A DNA stretch of 64,000 bases from Verrucomicrobiota bacterium (GTDB lineage: Bacteria; Verrucomicrobiota; Verrucomicrobiia; Limisphaerales; J093), in contig JAOSKK010000012.1 of NCBI GenBank assembly GCA_027493615.1, forward strand, positions 731,442-795,441, in the 5' to 3' direction. A program made the translations under genes and the position numbers. The notes below the pieces were generated by a model. It was not told the DNA's origin. It made no database searches and was given only the letters and a program-made list of their open reading frames with translations. Positions 8,736 to 17,849 of this stretch are shown piece after piece. Each line of letters opens with the position of its first letter. Position 1 is the first letter of the stretch.

Positions 8736-9336
8736 TCAGCGCCCAACCGTTATCCCGGGGCGGGGGTTCCTTACGTGTGGCGTTCCGCACTGCGGGCGCG
8801 ACCGAATACCCCGTGGACTTCTCCCGTGCGCGACGGAGCGAGTGCCCTTCGATGACGAGGCCCTTGTCGGCCAACAGACGCTCCCGATTCAGCCGGAGGC
8901 CGATGGTCTCGGGTCTTTCGTAGAGGCCCGCCTGTTCCTCCAAGCGGGTGAGTTCCGCGAACGCAGCGCGGCGCGGGTGGGAGGCCGGCAGGAACGCCTC
9001 TTTGCGGTGCAGGATTGGCGGGTTCAGGTTGTCGCCGTACTCGGTTTGGCGGATCGCTCCGCTGCGAAGGTCCGCGGTGATGGACTTGCGCAGCACGGGG
9101 TGGGCAGCGTCGAAGAAGTCCGGGTAAGCGAGGAACGAAACCTTCAGTTCATCCGTGCGGAACTTCAGGACGTTGAACTCCGGCCCGACTTGGTACGCCG
9201 CCACAAGCTGGGCGACGAATCGGTCGAGTTCGGCGCCGAGCGAGGTGCCCGCGTCCCGAACGAGGTACAAAGCGGTCGGCAGCCGCTTGCCGTAAGGCGC
9301 AGCGGCGAGCCAAGCCTGGTACTCGGCCAAGGTCAT
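8671..9336 (-). CDS. Orphan N-terminal domain of DNA phosphorothioation-associated methyltransferase family
   Basis: Protein of 221 aa starting MTLAEYQAWLAAAPYGKRLP. It aligns from memory with the N-terminal half of the TIGR04096 family (DNA phosphorothioation-associated putative methyltransferase). Shared features are GKRLPTALYLVRDA, FNVLKFRTDELKVSFLAYPD, the invariant NPPILHRKEAF, LTRLEEQAGLY and IEGHSL. In the full family this module is followed by an S-adenosylmethionine methyltransferase domain of 250 or more residues. Here it is absent: after IEGHSL only a basic low-complexity tail follows, running into repetitive intergenic DNA. No dnd genes are nearby. Either a stand-alone version or a truncated gene. 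ATG at 9336 is used because the conserved block starts soon after it. Confidence 0.7.
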   Translation of the reverse strand: MTLAEYQAWLAAAPYGKRLPTALYLVRDAGTSLGAELDRFVAQLVAAYQVGPEFNVLKFRTDELKVSFLAYPDFFDAAHPVLRKSITADLRSGAIRQTEYGDNLNPPILHRKEAFLPASHPRRAAFAELTRLEEQAGLYERPETIGLRLNRERLLADKGLVIEGHSLRRAREKSTGYSVAPAVRNATRKEPPPRDNGWALKDHPRNRRNPRCMAGVVSFDR

Positions 9337-9530
9337 CGGGCAGCAGTATAGCGGGCTCTGCGGGTCTTTGGAGTCTGAACTGCAGGGACCTCGCCCGGCA
9401 CGATCCGATCGGGCGCGGTTCGTACGGCGAGGTACGGGTCGCCCGCCGCGTGCTCGAACCCCCGTGACCCTTCCGCAGGTGGGATTGCGTTTGAGTCCGC
9501 AAGGGCCCGCCGGTATCATCGGTCCACAAG

Positions 9531-9752
9531 ATGCAGGACAACCGACCGACAGTCGCACCGCTTGATCGTGGGAGCCTGACGGTACTCACCTTTGCTGAGG
9601 CCGAGGAAGCGGACCGAGCGTTCTGGAGCGGAAAGTCTCCGCGCGAACGGCTGCAGCACGTCGAGGTGCTCCGGGAGCTGAACTATGGATCCGAAGTCCT
9701 TGACCAGAGACTTCCGCGAGTTCTTGCAGTGTCTGAACGCCCACGCCGTTGA
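9531..9752 (+). CDS. Small protein preceding a nucleotidyltransferase
   Basis: A 73-aa protein, MQDNRPTVAPLDRGSLTVLT at the start, with the block EEADRAFWSGKSPRERLQHV followed by LRELNYG. Small proteins of this pattern (acidic-aromatic, then SPxERL, then an R-x-x-N-Y-G) regularly precede MNT-fold nucleotidyltransferase genes. The last 68 bases overlap the start of the nucleotidyltransferase, so expression is coupled. Function is unknown; by arrangement it may be a partner or antidote of the downstream enzyme. Confidence 0.65.
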   Translation: MQDNRPTVAPLDRGSLTVLTFAEAEEADRAFWSGKSPRERLQHVEVLRELNYGSEVLDQRLPRVLAVSERPRR

Positions 9753-10135
9753 GTACCTCGTGATTGGCGGTCACGCGGTCGCCTACCACGGATACCCGCG
9801 CGCCACGGCGGACTTGGATGTCTGGGTGGCGGTCAACCGAACCAACGCGGGCCGCTTGGTGTCCGCTTTGTCGGCCTTCGGGTTCGCGGTGCCGGAACTG
9901 ACGCCGGACTTGTTCCTGCGTGAGGAGCGCATCATTCGCATGGGAATCGCGCCCAACCGCATCGAGATCCAGACCGGGATTGATGGTGTTCGCTTTACCG
10001 AGTGCTTTCCGAGAAGGGGCTTCCGCCGACCTGGACGGGGTGCGGGTCCACTTCATTGGCCTCGACGACCTGAAGGTCAACAAGCGCGCCAGCGGAAGAT
10101 ATAAGGACCTGGCCGATCTCGAGCACCTGGCCTGA
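9685..10135 (+). CDS. MNT-type nucleotidyltransferase family protein, frameshifted
   Basis: About 149 aa with a minimal nucleotidyltransferase fold: FLQCLNAHAVEYLVIGGHAV, then RATADLDVWV, the G-G-(x)n-D-x-D active-site pattern. The frame breaks between about 10003 and 10017 (TTTCCGAGAAGGGG). In the other frame it continues REGASADLDGVRVHFIGLDD and ends RYKDLADLEHL, the usual C-terminus of the family. The 10 or so residues across the break cannot be resolved. It is coupled to the small protein upstream. Related proteins act as antitoxins or modifiers of a partner protein by adding nucleotides; that role is inference here. Confidence 0.72.
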
Positions 10136-10306
10136 GCGGTGGCGTCCGGCTGAAGCCGTCTGGTCGAGCAACAACGTTCGCTTCGAAGGGCTGCGAAGCG
10201 CATGTGCCGGCAGCTTCGTCCCCAATTGTTAAATGTTAAGATGCGACCCCAAGCAGCGGAAAAAGCATTGTCGGTGCCCGGCGCACGGGGCAGTCTGCGC
10301 GGCTTT

Positions 10307-11635
10307 ATGGACTCGGTGAACATCGGCATGATCGGCGGTGGCACGGTGGGCAGCGGCGTCGTCCACGCCCTCCAGCAGAACGCCACCCTCCTTTCCTCCC
10401 GCATCGGCATCCCCCTGGCCATCCGCCGCGTCGCCGTCAAGGCGTTGGAGGAACCCCGGCCTTATCCCATCAGGAAGTCCCTGCTCACCACCGACTGGCA
10501 GCAGGTCGTCCACGACCCTCAGCACCGCATCATCGTCGAACTCGTCGGCGGCACCACCCTCGCCAAGACCATCGTCCTCACCGCGCTCAAGCTCGGTAAA
10601 CCCGTCGTCACCGCCAACAAAGCCCTCCTCTCCGCCCACGGCGAGGAGCTGTTCGCCACCGCGGCCCGGCATGGCGCGAACCTGTACTACGAAGCGAGCG
10701 TCGCCGGCGGCATCCCCATCATCAAGACCCTCCGCGAAGCCTTCGTGGGCAATCGCATCACCCACCTCTACGGCATCGTCAACGGCACCTGCAATTACAT
10801 CCTCACCCGCATGACCGCCGAGGGCGCCGGATTCGCCGAGGTCCTGGCCGACGCCCAGCGGCTCGGGTACGCCGAGGCCGAGCCTTCCCTCGACGTGGAC
10901 GGCTTCGACGCCCAGCACAAGGTCGGCATCCTCGCCTCGCTCGCCCACGGTTTCTGGGTGAAGCCCGCGCAGATCCACGTCGAAGGTATCCGCCATCTCA
11001 CCGCGCTCGACATCCAGTTCGCCGCCCGCCTCGGCTACGCCATCAAGCTGCTGGGCATCATCAAACGGCTCCCCGCCCCGGCGCGCTCGAAGACCCCGAA
11101 CGGCGCCCGGATCCAGGTCTCGGTCTACCCCGCCTTGATCCCTCAGTCGCATGTCTTGGCCAGCGTCAGCGGCGTGTTCAATGCCGTGTTCGTCCGCGGC
11201 GACATCGTCGGTGACACGCTTTTCTACGGGCGCGGTGCGGGCAAGGACGCCACCGCCAGCGCCGTTCTCAGTGACCTGGCCGACGCAGCGCTCGATCTCA
11301 AGTTCGGCACGGCCGGTCGGGTCCCGCCCTTCGTGCCGCACGAGCGCGCCGGGGCCGTCGCGCCCCTGGCCGAGGTTCACACGCGCTATTTCGTCCGGCT
11401 GAACGTCGTCGACCAGCCCGGCGTCATGGCCGCCGTGGCCCAACGCCTCGCCGCCCAGCAGATCGGCATCTCCTCGATCATCCAGCCAGAAGGTCACGAG
11501 GGCGACGTCGTGCCCATCATCCTCATGATCCACGACGCCTCGAACCGCGCGATGAGCCGGGCGCTCGCCCAGATCGCCCGGCTGCGCGTGGTCAAGGGCG
11601 CACCGGTCATGATCCGCGTCGAGAACCTCGCGTGA
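10307..11635 (+). CDS. hom: Homoserine dehydrogenase
   Basis: Reduces aspartate semialdehyde to homoserine with NAD(P)H, the branch point to threonine and methionine. 442 aa starting MDSVNIGMIGGGTVGSGVV. The Rossmann motif is GGGTVGSG; the catalytic-domain signature is EASVAGGIPIIKTLRE with VNGTCNYILTRM, and DVDGFDAQHKVGILASLAHG contains the active-site Asp/Lys region. A C-terminal ACT domain (FVRLNVVDQPGVMAAVAQRL) suggests feedback by threonine. No frameshift. It overlaps thrC by GTGA (11632-11635). The ATG at 10307 is preferred over upstream codons because the Rossmann strand follows directly. An AT-rich spot at 10221-10244 may hold the promoter. Confidence 0.96.
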   Translation: MDSVNIGMIGGGTVGSGVVHALQQNATLLSSRIGIPLAIRRVAVKALEEPRPYPIRKSLLTTDWQQVVHDPQHRIIVELVGGTTLAKTIVLTALKLGKPVVTANKALLSAHGEELFATAARHGANLYYEASVAGGIPIIKTLREAFVGNRITHLYGIVNGTCNYILTRMTAEGAGFAEVLADAQRLGYAEAEPSLDVDGFDAQHKVGILASLAHGFWVKPAQIHVEGIRHLTALDIQFAARLGYAIKLLGIIKRLPAPARSKTPNGARIQVSVYPALIPQSHVLASVSGVFNAVFVRGDIVGDTLFYGRGAGKDATASAVLSDLADAALDLKFGTAGRVPPFVPHERAGAVAPLAEVHTRYFVRLNVVDQPGVMAAVAQRLAAQQIGISSIIQPEGHEGDVVPIILMIHDASNRAMSRALAQIARLRVVKGAPVMIRVENLA

Positions 11636-12999
11636 ACGCGCCCCGCTTCTACAGCACCAACGGTCAGGCGCCGCCGGTCAACCTGCGCGAAGCCTTGTTC
11701 GCCGGGCAGGCTCCCGACCGCGGGCTCTATCTGCCGGAGTCGTTCCCGCGCCTCAGCGCCGCCGACCTCGCCGCCTTCGCGGAGCTGCCCTATCCGGACC
11801 TTGCGTTCCGCGTCCTCCGCCCGTACACGGCCGGCGTGCTCGACGAACCGGTGCTGGCCGAGCTGTGCCGCGACGCCTACGACTTCGAAGTCCCGCTCGA
11901 ACCGGTTCACGACCGCACCCATGTCTTGCGGCTGGACCGCGGCCCCACCGCCTCGTTCAAGGATTTCGCGGCCCGGCTCATGGCCCGGCTCATCGGGCGC
12001 TTCCTCCGCGAGGAAGGGCGTCCCTTGACGATCTTGACGGCCACCAGCGGCGACACCGGTTCCGCCGTCGCCCACGCCTTTCACCACCTGCCCGGTCTCC
12101 AGGTGATGGTGCTCTTCCCGCTGGCCGAGGTGAGCGTCCGCCAGCGCAAGCTCATGACCACACTGACGGGCAACGTCCGCTGCGTGGCGTTGGACGGAAA
12201 GTTCGATGACTGTCAGGCCCTGGTAAAGCAGGCCTTCGCCGACCCCGCCCTGGCCCATCTCCCGCTCTCCTCGGCCAACTCGATCAACATCGGCCGCCTG
12301 CTGCCGCAGAGTGTCTATTATTTCTATGCCGCGTCCCGGCTGGCCCGGTCCGGGGAGCCGATCGTCTTCGCGGTGCCCAGCGGGAATTTTGGCGACATGA
12401 TGGGGGCGGTGGTGGCCCGCCGGATGGGGTTGCCGGTCAAACGACTGGTCGTCCCGGTGAACGGCAACGACGCCTTCCCTCGCTTCCTCGCCACCGGCAT
12501 TTACGAGAAGATCGAGCCCTCGCGCAACTGTCTCAGCAACGCGATGAACGTCGGGCACCCGAGCAACCTCGCCCGCTTGGTGGCCCTGTACGGCGGGCGC
12601 ATGGACGAACGCGGGCAGCTCCATCAGACGCCGGATCTCGACGCGCTGCGGCGCGACGTCTTCAGCACGTCGGTGTCGGACACGCAGACGCTCGACACCA
12701 TGCGGTCGGCCTGGCAGGAACACCGGCTGTTGCTCGAACCCCACGGTGCGGTCGGCTGGCGCGGGCTGCTCGAGTACGTCGCCACCAAACCGCTTGACGG
12801 CGCGCCGGCCGTGGTGCTCGAAACGGCCCACCCGGCCAAGTTCCCCGACGACATCGAGCGGACCTTGGGCTTCGCGCCGCCGGTACCGCCCGCCCTCGCA
12901 GCGGCCGAAGCCGCACCGGAGCATTACGACCGGTTGCCTGTGAACTACGACCACTTCCGCCGCTACCTCCTTGAAACATCAAACCGTGACCACCCATAG
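11632..12999 (+). CDS. thrC: Threonine synthase
   Basis: Pyridoxal-phosphate enzyme converting O-phosphohomoserine to threonine. 455 aa, complete. The PLP lysine is in PTASFKDFAARL; the phosphate-binding Gly-rich loop is PSGNFGDMMGA, and LTATSGDTGSAVAHAF is the second conserved block. It starts with GTG overlapping the hom stop, so the two are translationally coupled. The length and N-terminal YSTNGQAPPVNLREAL place it in the bacterial/fungal class. A homoserine kinase gene is not in the window. The stop lies 11 bases before a palindromic repeat. Confidence 0.96.
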   Translation: MNAPRFYSTNGQAPPVNLREALFAGQAPDRGLYLPESFPRLSAADLAAFAELPYPDLAFRVLRPYTAGVLDEPVLAELCRDAYDFEVPLEPVHDRTHVLRLDRGPTASFKDFAARLMARLIGRFLREEGRPLTILTATSGDTGSAVAHAFHHLPGLQVMVLFPLAEVSVRQRKLMTTLTGNVRCVALDGKFDDCQALVKQAFADPALAHLPLSSANSINIGRLLPQSVYYFYAASRLARSGEPIVFAVPSGNFGDMMGAVVARRMGLPVKRLVVPVNGNDAFPRFLATGIYEKIEPSRNCLSNAMNVGHPSNLARLVALYGGRMDERGQLHQTPDLDALRRDVFSTSVSDTQTLDTMRSAWQEHRLLLEPHGAVGWRGLLEYVATKPLDGAPAVVLETAHPAKFPDDIERTLGFAPPVPPALAAAEAAPEHYDRLPVNYDHFRRYLLETSNRDHP

Positions 13000-13010
13000 G
13001 CGTTGACTCC

Positions 13011-13107
13011 GTAGGCGCCGACGTGAGGAGGCGAAGTCCCAATGCCCCAAACCCCCAAACGCCTCTTCACGTCGGCGCCTACAGCGGGTGGGCGCCTACA
13101 GCGGGTA
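13011..13107. repeat. Palindromic dispersed repeat, copy A
   Basis: Inverted arms of 23 bases at 13011-13033 (GTAGGCGCCGACGTGAGG...) and 13060-13082 (...CACGTCGGCGCCTAC), with one mismatch and a 26-base loop. The right flank holds a tandem direct repeat GCGCCTACAGCGGGT (13076-13090 and 13093-13107). It lies between the thrC stop and the start of the ABC permease. It is the same family as the copies at 16085, 42150 and 46668. The form resembles REP/BIME elements; it could fold in RNA as a stem of more than 20 bp. Confidence 0.85.
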
Positions 13108-13127
13108 GGAGACATCCGGGCCTGACT

Positions 13128-14832
13128 GTGAAGAAGCGCTATGATCTCGACGGCTGGACGCTGGGCTGGTTGGGCCTGGTGGCGGCGTTCTTCGCGGCGT
13201 TCCTTTTCTACCCCGTCAGCTTCATGCTGCGCCGGGCGTTCGGCACGGGCGGCGAGTTCACCCTCGAGTACTTCGGGTTGTGGCTGGCAAGTCCGCTGCA
13301 GCGGGAGGCGCTTTGGAACAGCACCGCCATCGCCCTGCTGACGACCGGGTTCACGACGCTGTTGGCGCTGCCCCTGGCACACGGGATGACGCGGTACCGG
13401 TTCCGGGGCCAGGCCCTGCTGGGCGGTCTGCTGCTCGTGCCGCTGATCATGCCGCCCTTTGTGGGCGCGATCGGCCTCAGGCAACTCCTGGCCCGGTTCG
13501 GCTCGGTCAACCTGCTGCTCATGGACCTTGGGTGGCTGCCGCGCGACCAGCCGATCGACTGGCTGGGCGCCGGCGGGTTCTGGGGCATCGTCCTGCTCCA
13601 GACCCTGAGCCTGTACCCGATCATGTTCCTGAACCTGTCCGCGGCGCTGGCCAACGTGGATCCGGCCCTGCGGGAAGCCGCGCAGAACCTGGGGGCGTCG
13701 GGGAGCCGGGTGTTTCGGACGGTGACCCTCCCGTTGATCCTGCCCGGCTGGTTCGCGGGCGCGATCATCGTGTTCATCTGGGCGTTCACCGATCTCGGTA
13801 CCCCGCTGATCTTCGGGTACGCGCGCGTGGTGCCGGTGCAGATCTTCGATTCAATCACCGAGCTGAACACGAACCCGATGGGCTATGCGCTCGTGGTGGT
13901 GGTGCTGGTGCTCACCCTCGTGTTGTTCCTGATCTCGAAGCGGCTGCTGGCAGGGCGGCGCTACGAGATGCTGGCGCGCGGGCATACGGCCAGCGGGGGA
14001 GGCGGACGCGACCCCGCGGCAGACCGCGTGGATCTGGCTGGTGGGCGGCGGCGTGCTGGCTCTGGCGCTGTTGCCGCACCTGGCGGTGGTAACGCATTCG
14101 CTGGCGGAGCGCTGGTTCCTGACGGTGTTGCCGGACGCGTGGACCGGGGCCAACTATGGCGAGCTGTGGGGGCAGGGGCTGACCGCGCTGAGCATTCGCA
14201 ACAGCCTGTTCTACGCAAGCCTGAGCGCGTTGCTGGACTTGGGGCTGGGGGTGGTGATTGCCTGGTTGCTGACGCGACGGCGAATCCCGCTGGCGGGTCT
14301 GCTGGATGCGCTGGCGATGCTGCCGCTGGCGCTGCCCGGCCTGGTCCTGGCCTTTGGGTACGTGGCGGGGTTTGACTTTGCGGTGCCGTGGCTGAATCCG
14401 CGGGAGAACCCGACCCTGCTGCTGATCGTGAGCTACAGCGTCCGCCGGTTGCCGTACATCGTGCGGTCGGCCTATGCCGGGTTCCAGCAGACGAGTGTGA
14501 CGCTGGAGGAGGCGTCGGCGAACCTGGGGGCTTCGCCGTTCCGGACGCTGCGCAAGATCACGCTGCCGCTGGTGATGGCGAACCTGGTGGCGGGGACGCT
14601 GCTGACGTTTGCGTTTGCCATGCTCGAGGTGAGCGACAGCCTGATTCTGGCCATGCGCGAGCAGTACGCGCCGATCACGAAGATGATCTACCTGCTGCTG
14701 GGGCGGATCGAGCCGAACGCGCCGAGCGTGGCCTGTGCGTTGGGGGTGGTGGGGATGGGATTGCTGGCGTTGAGCCTGTGGATCGCGCGCCGGCTCTTGG
14801 GACGCCGACTCGGGCAACTCTTCCGCGCCTGA
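13128..14832 (+). CDS. FbpB-like ABC transporter permease (double-length), frameshifted
   Basis: Inner-membrane permease of about 568 aa made of two homologous six-helix halves, as in ferric-iron/thiamine-type permeases. Each half carries an EAA loop for the ATPase: EAAQNLGASGSRVFRTVTLP in the first and EEASANLGASPFRTLRKITL in the second. The frame breaks in the G5 run 13995-13999 between the halves; with one G fewer it reads TASGEADATPRQTAWIWLVG and continues. GTG at 13128 is the start giving KKRYDLDGW before helix 1. No ATPase or binding protein gene is adjacent, so partners must be elsewhere. Substrate is unproven; iron is the common one for this family. Confidence 0.85.
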
Positions 14833-14836
14833 GGAT

Positions 14837-14863
14837 TTTTTTCGCGCCCACGGCGCGAAAAAA
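14837..14863. other. Perfect palindrome before metX
   Basis: A 12-base arm TTTTTTCGCGCC, loop CAC, and the exact reverse complement of the arm. On both strands the stem is followed by A, not T, so it is not a canonical intrinsic terminator. It sits 4 bases after the permease stop. It may act as a fold-back barrier or belong to another dispersed palindrome family. Confidence 0.6.
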
Positions 14864-14934
14864 GGGGCTCCCAAGCCCGGCGTTCCTGCCGCTTGCACTG
14901 GGGCCGTGGCCGTTTCAGACTGGGGTTGGCAACT

Positions 14935-16088
14935 ATGACCCGTGCTATTGGCGAGGTTCCGACGCAGTTCTTCGAGTTCGACGATCCCACGCAGCCGCTG
15001 AAGCTGCGGGTGGGGGGTGCTCTGCCCCGTTTCACGCTGGCCTACGAGCTGTACGGCCGGATGAACGCTGACAAGTCCAACGTGATCCTGCTGTACCACG
15101 CCATGACCGGCAGCCAGCACGCGGCGGGCAGCAATCGCCACGTGCCGGGCTTGGACGGACGTTGGACCGAGGAGGTGCAGGCGGGGTGGTGGGACGGCTT
15201 CATCGGCCCCGGCAAAGCGCTGGACACGCGGAAATTCTGCGTGGTGTGCGCGAATTATCTGGGCGGTTGTTACGGCTCGACGGGGCCAGCGTCCACGGAC
15301 CCCTCCACCGGCCGGCCGTGGGGCCCGGCCTTCCCGGTGCTGCGGATGAGCGACATCGTGGATTCGCAGATGCGATTGCTCGATGCCCTGGGAGTACAAA
15401 AGCTCCACGCCGTCATCGGGGCGTCCATCGGCGGCTTCCTCTGCCTGCTGACCGCGGCGCGCTATCCGGACCGCGTGCACATCGTGGTGCCGATCGGCAC
15501 CGGTCTCGAGACGACGATCTACCAGCGGATCCTGAACTTCGAGCAGGTGACGGCGATCGAAGGCGATCCGCACTTCGCCGGGGGGATTACTATGGCGGGA
15601 GACGACCCGACCTGGGGTTGGCGCTGGCGCGGCGCATCGCGCACAAGACCTTCGTGTCGCTGGAAACCCTGCGGGAACGCGCGCGCGGCCAGGTGATGAG
15701 CCACAAGCCACCCCACGGCTGGTACGAGATGAATCACCCGGTCGAGTCCTACATGCTGCATCAGGGGGAGAAGTTCGTGCGACGCTTCGACGCCAACTCG
15801 TACCTCCGGATTCTGGACGCGTGGCAGTGGTTTGACCTGGTGAAGGAAGGGGAGGCCGAGGATTTCCACGATCTGTTCACGCGCTGCCGGTCGCACGAGT
15901 TCCTGGTGTTCAGCATCGACTCAGACATCATGTTCTACCCGCAGGAACAAGCGAAGCTGGTCCAGCAGCTCAAGCGCGCGCATGTGCCGGTGATGTGGAT
16001 CACCGTGCATTCGGAGAAGGGCCACGACTCCTTCCTGCTCGAGCCGCGGCTCTTCTCGCCCCACCTGAGTCAGGTGCTGGGAATGTAG
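14935..16088 (+). CDS. metX: Homoserine O-acetyltransferase, frameshifted
   Basis: Alpha/beta hydrolase that acetylates homoserine with acetyl-CoA, the entry to methionine synthesis. About 383 aa. The nucleophile elbow is AVIGASIGGFLCLL; the closing Asp/His pair is in SIDSDIMFYP and HSEKGHDSFLLEP. The frame breaks in the G6 run 15580-15585; with one G removed it reads FAGGDYYGGRRPDLGLALAR, the conserved block of MetX, and runs to the stop at 16086-16088. That stop TAG is part of the palindromic repeat that begins at 16085. Together with hom it supplies O-acetylhomoserine. No S-adenosylmethionine riboswitch was recognised upstream. Confidence 0.92.
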
Positions 16089-16139
16089 GCGCCGACATGA
16101 GGAGGCGGAGCAGCGACGCCTCCTCATGTCGGCGTCTAC
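16085..16139. repeat. Palindromic dispersed repeat, copy B
   Basis: Arms of 23 bases at 16085-16107 and 16117-16139, 9-base loop. It matches copy A except that the inner CGACGTGAGG is CGACATGAGG, and the opposite arm carries the matching CCTCATGTCG, so pairing is kept. One further change (GGCGTCTAC) near the outer end is not compensated except as G-U. It begins inside the last metX codons and supplies the metX stop codon. A degenerate fragment, AACGTCGGCGCCTGC, follows from about 16151. Confidence 0.85.
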
Positions 16140-16188
16140 GGACGGACGGTAACGTCGGCGCCTGCAGAGGGGGCAGAACGCCGGCGGC

Positions 16189-17624
16189 CTACACGCGGTT
16201 GGGCACGACGAACGGGGGGCGGTAAGTGCGGGTCAACAACTCGTTCGCGGCGGGGTTGTCCGGGAAGTTCTCAGTGGCAGCATCAAAGGCGAGCTTCGGA
16301 CCGACCCAAAGCGTGGCGCGGGCGGGGTCCACGCCGATGGCCCGGGTGTTGTCGAGCAGGGTCATGATGCTATCGCCCACGATGGCGTTGCTGCCGAGGT
16401 CGGCGGGTTTCTCAAAGCGCCGTTCCTTCCCGAGGCGATACGAGATGTTGCCGAGGTGGCAGCAGGCGGAGGAGAGGTGGCCTTCGAGGATGTCGGCGCA
16501 GAGGTTCTCGGCCTTCCGGGTGCGCATGCACTCGATGAAATTGCCGAACACACCGCCCTCCACGCGCGGCACCTCCACCCTGGCCAACGGCTCGCCTTCG
16601 GGCGCGCCCTTGGCGAAGAACTTGCCTTCCCGCACGACGCCCGCCTCGAAGTAGAGCTCGTTGGCGACGTGGTTTGGATAACGGGGGTCCTTGCCGACCA
16701 GGCCGCGGGTCTCGAAGAGCAGGAGTACGCCGTCGAAATCGAGGATGGAGACGAGTTGGTTCGGGGTTTGGCCCTGGTCTTTGAAGTCCGGCTCGTTCAC
16801 ATAACGGCCGCCGAGGCTGATGACGCTGCGGGGCAGGGTTCCGCCGATGGCCCAGCGAGCGACGTCCATCTCATGGACCCCTGGTTGCCGACGTCGCCGT
16901 TGCCGAAGTCCCAGAACCAATGCCAGTTGTAGTGCACGAGGTTCTCGTGGAACGGCTGCTGCGGAGCGGGGCCGAGCCAGAGGTTGAAGTCGAGCTCAGG
17001 CGGCGGTTCCTGCACCGGCTTGGTACCGATGCTCCAGCGCGGTTTGCAGCAATAGCCTTTCGAGACGAGCAGCTTCCCGTAGACGCCGCTCTGGACGAGG
17101 GCGCGGAAGCGGGCGCCGCCTCCGCCGCGCTGCTGGGTGCCGTGCTGGACAATGCGGCCGTACTTGCGAGCGGCTTCGACGCACTTGCGTCCTTCAAAAA
17201 CGTTATGGCTGCAGGGTTTCTCGACGTAGACATCCTTGCCGGCCTGACAGGCCCAGATCGTGGCGAGGGAGTGCCAGTGATTGGTGGTGGCGATGGAGAT
17301 CGCGTCCACCTCGCCGCTCTCGAGCAACGAGCGGATATCTTGGTACGTGGCAACTCCGGGCAACTTCGCCGCGCGGGCGTCGAGAACGCGACGGTCGACA
17401 TCGCACAAGGCGGTGACGCGGACGCCGGCGAGCTTGTTGAACTCGTCGATGTGGCTGGCGCCCCGGCCGTTGATGCCGACGACGGCCACTCGAATCTCGT
17501 TGTTTGCCCCATTGACCTGGCTCCAGGAACGGGGCGACAGAGCGGTGCCGGCAACAACGAGGGCCGAGGTTTGGAGGAAGGCGCGCCGGTTCGGCGCCCG
17601 GAAGGAAGCACGAGTCGCGTTCAT
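16189..17624 (-). CDS. Tat-exported Gfo/Idh/MocA family oxidoreductase, frameshifted
   Basis: Second periplasmic Gfo/Idh/MocA dehydrogenase-like protein, about 478 aa. The N-terminus APNRRAFLQTSALVVAGTAL is a twin-arginine leader. The Rossmann segment is VAVVGINGRGASHIDEF and the catalytic motif is DVYVEKPCSHN. The lineage-typical block DFNLWLGPAPQQPFHENLVH and HWFWDFGNGDVGNQG follow. The frame breaks in the C4 run 16878-16881 (minus strand GGGG); with one more G it reads NQGVHEMDVARWAIGG, which is exactly the family consensus. The C-terminal domain ends PFVVPNRV. It is alone in its strand context; the preceding minus gene is a large secreted protein. Substrate unknown. Confidence 0.87.
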
Positions 17625-17780
17625 GGTGATGAACGCGAGTCAACCGCGGGCCCTCGGAAACGCCAGCCCCAATCTGCGACCCAAAGGTTCCTCCGCCGAT
17701 TTCGAACATAGGGGATTGGGGAAGTCGGAGATCCTCTCCTCCCAATTCCCGATGTCCGCAATCTGCGGAGAACTCAGGGA

Positions 17781-17815
17781 TTGGGCGCGGAACCGGCGGC
17801 CGGTTCCGCGCCCAA
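17781..17815. other. Perfect 16-bp hairpin between minus-strand genes
   Basis: TTGGGCGCGGAACCGG, loop CGG, then the exact reverse complement. It lies 35 bases beyond the stop of the secreted protein gene (17850) and before the oxidoreductase start (17624). No T run follows on the minus strand. It may protect or end the upstream transcript, or be a repeat copy. The rest of the 17625-17849 gap holds no credible gene. Confidence 0.6.
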
Positions 17816-17849
17816 CGTCGTCCATTCACCGCCGCGCGGTGAATCGTGA

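Noticed and set aside
8671..9336. Complete DNA phosphorothioation (Dnd) system
   Set aside because: No dndA-E or restriction genes are in the neighbourhood; the local cysteine desulfurase is 24 kb away and of housekeeping type.
10229..11533. 434-codon open frame opposite hom
   Set aside because: Antisense of a well-conserved gene; no motif and biased to Asp/Gly/Val as expected of a shadow.
13060..13110. Possible CRISPR-like direct repeats
   Set aside because: Only two tandem 15-base copies and no spacers of regular size or cas genes; they are part of the palindromic repeat.
13128..14832. Two separate permease genes
   Set aside because: The break lies in a G5 run, the halves join without overlap when one G is removed, and double-length FbpB-like permeases are normal.
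14833..14934. S-adenosylmethionine riboswitch before metX
   Set aside because: I found no conserved SAM-I/II/SAH core in the 100-base leader; only a palindrome is present.
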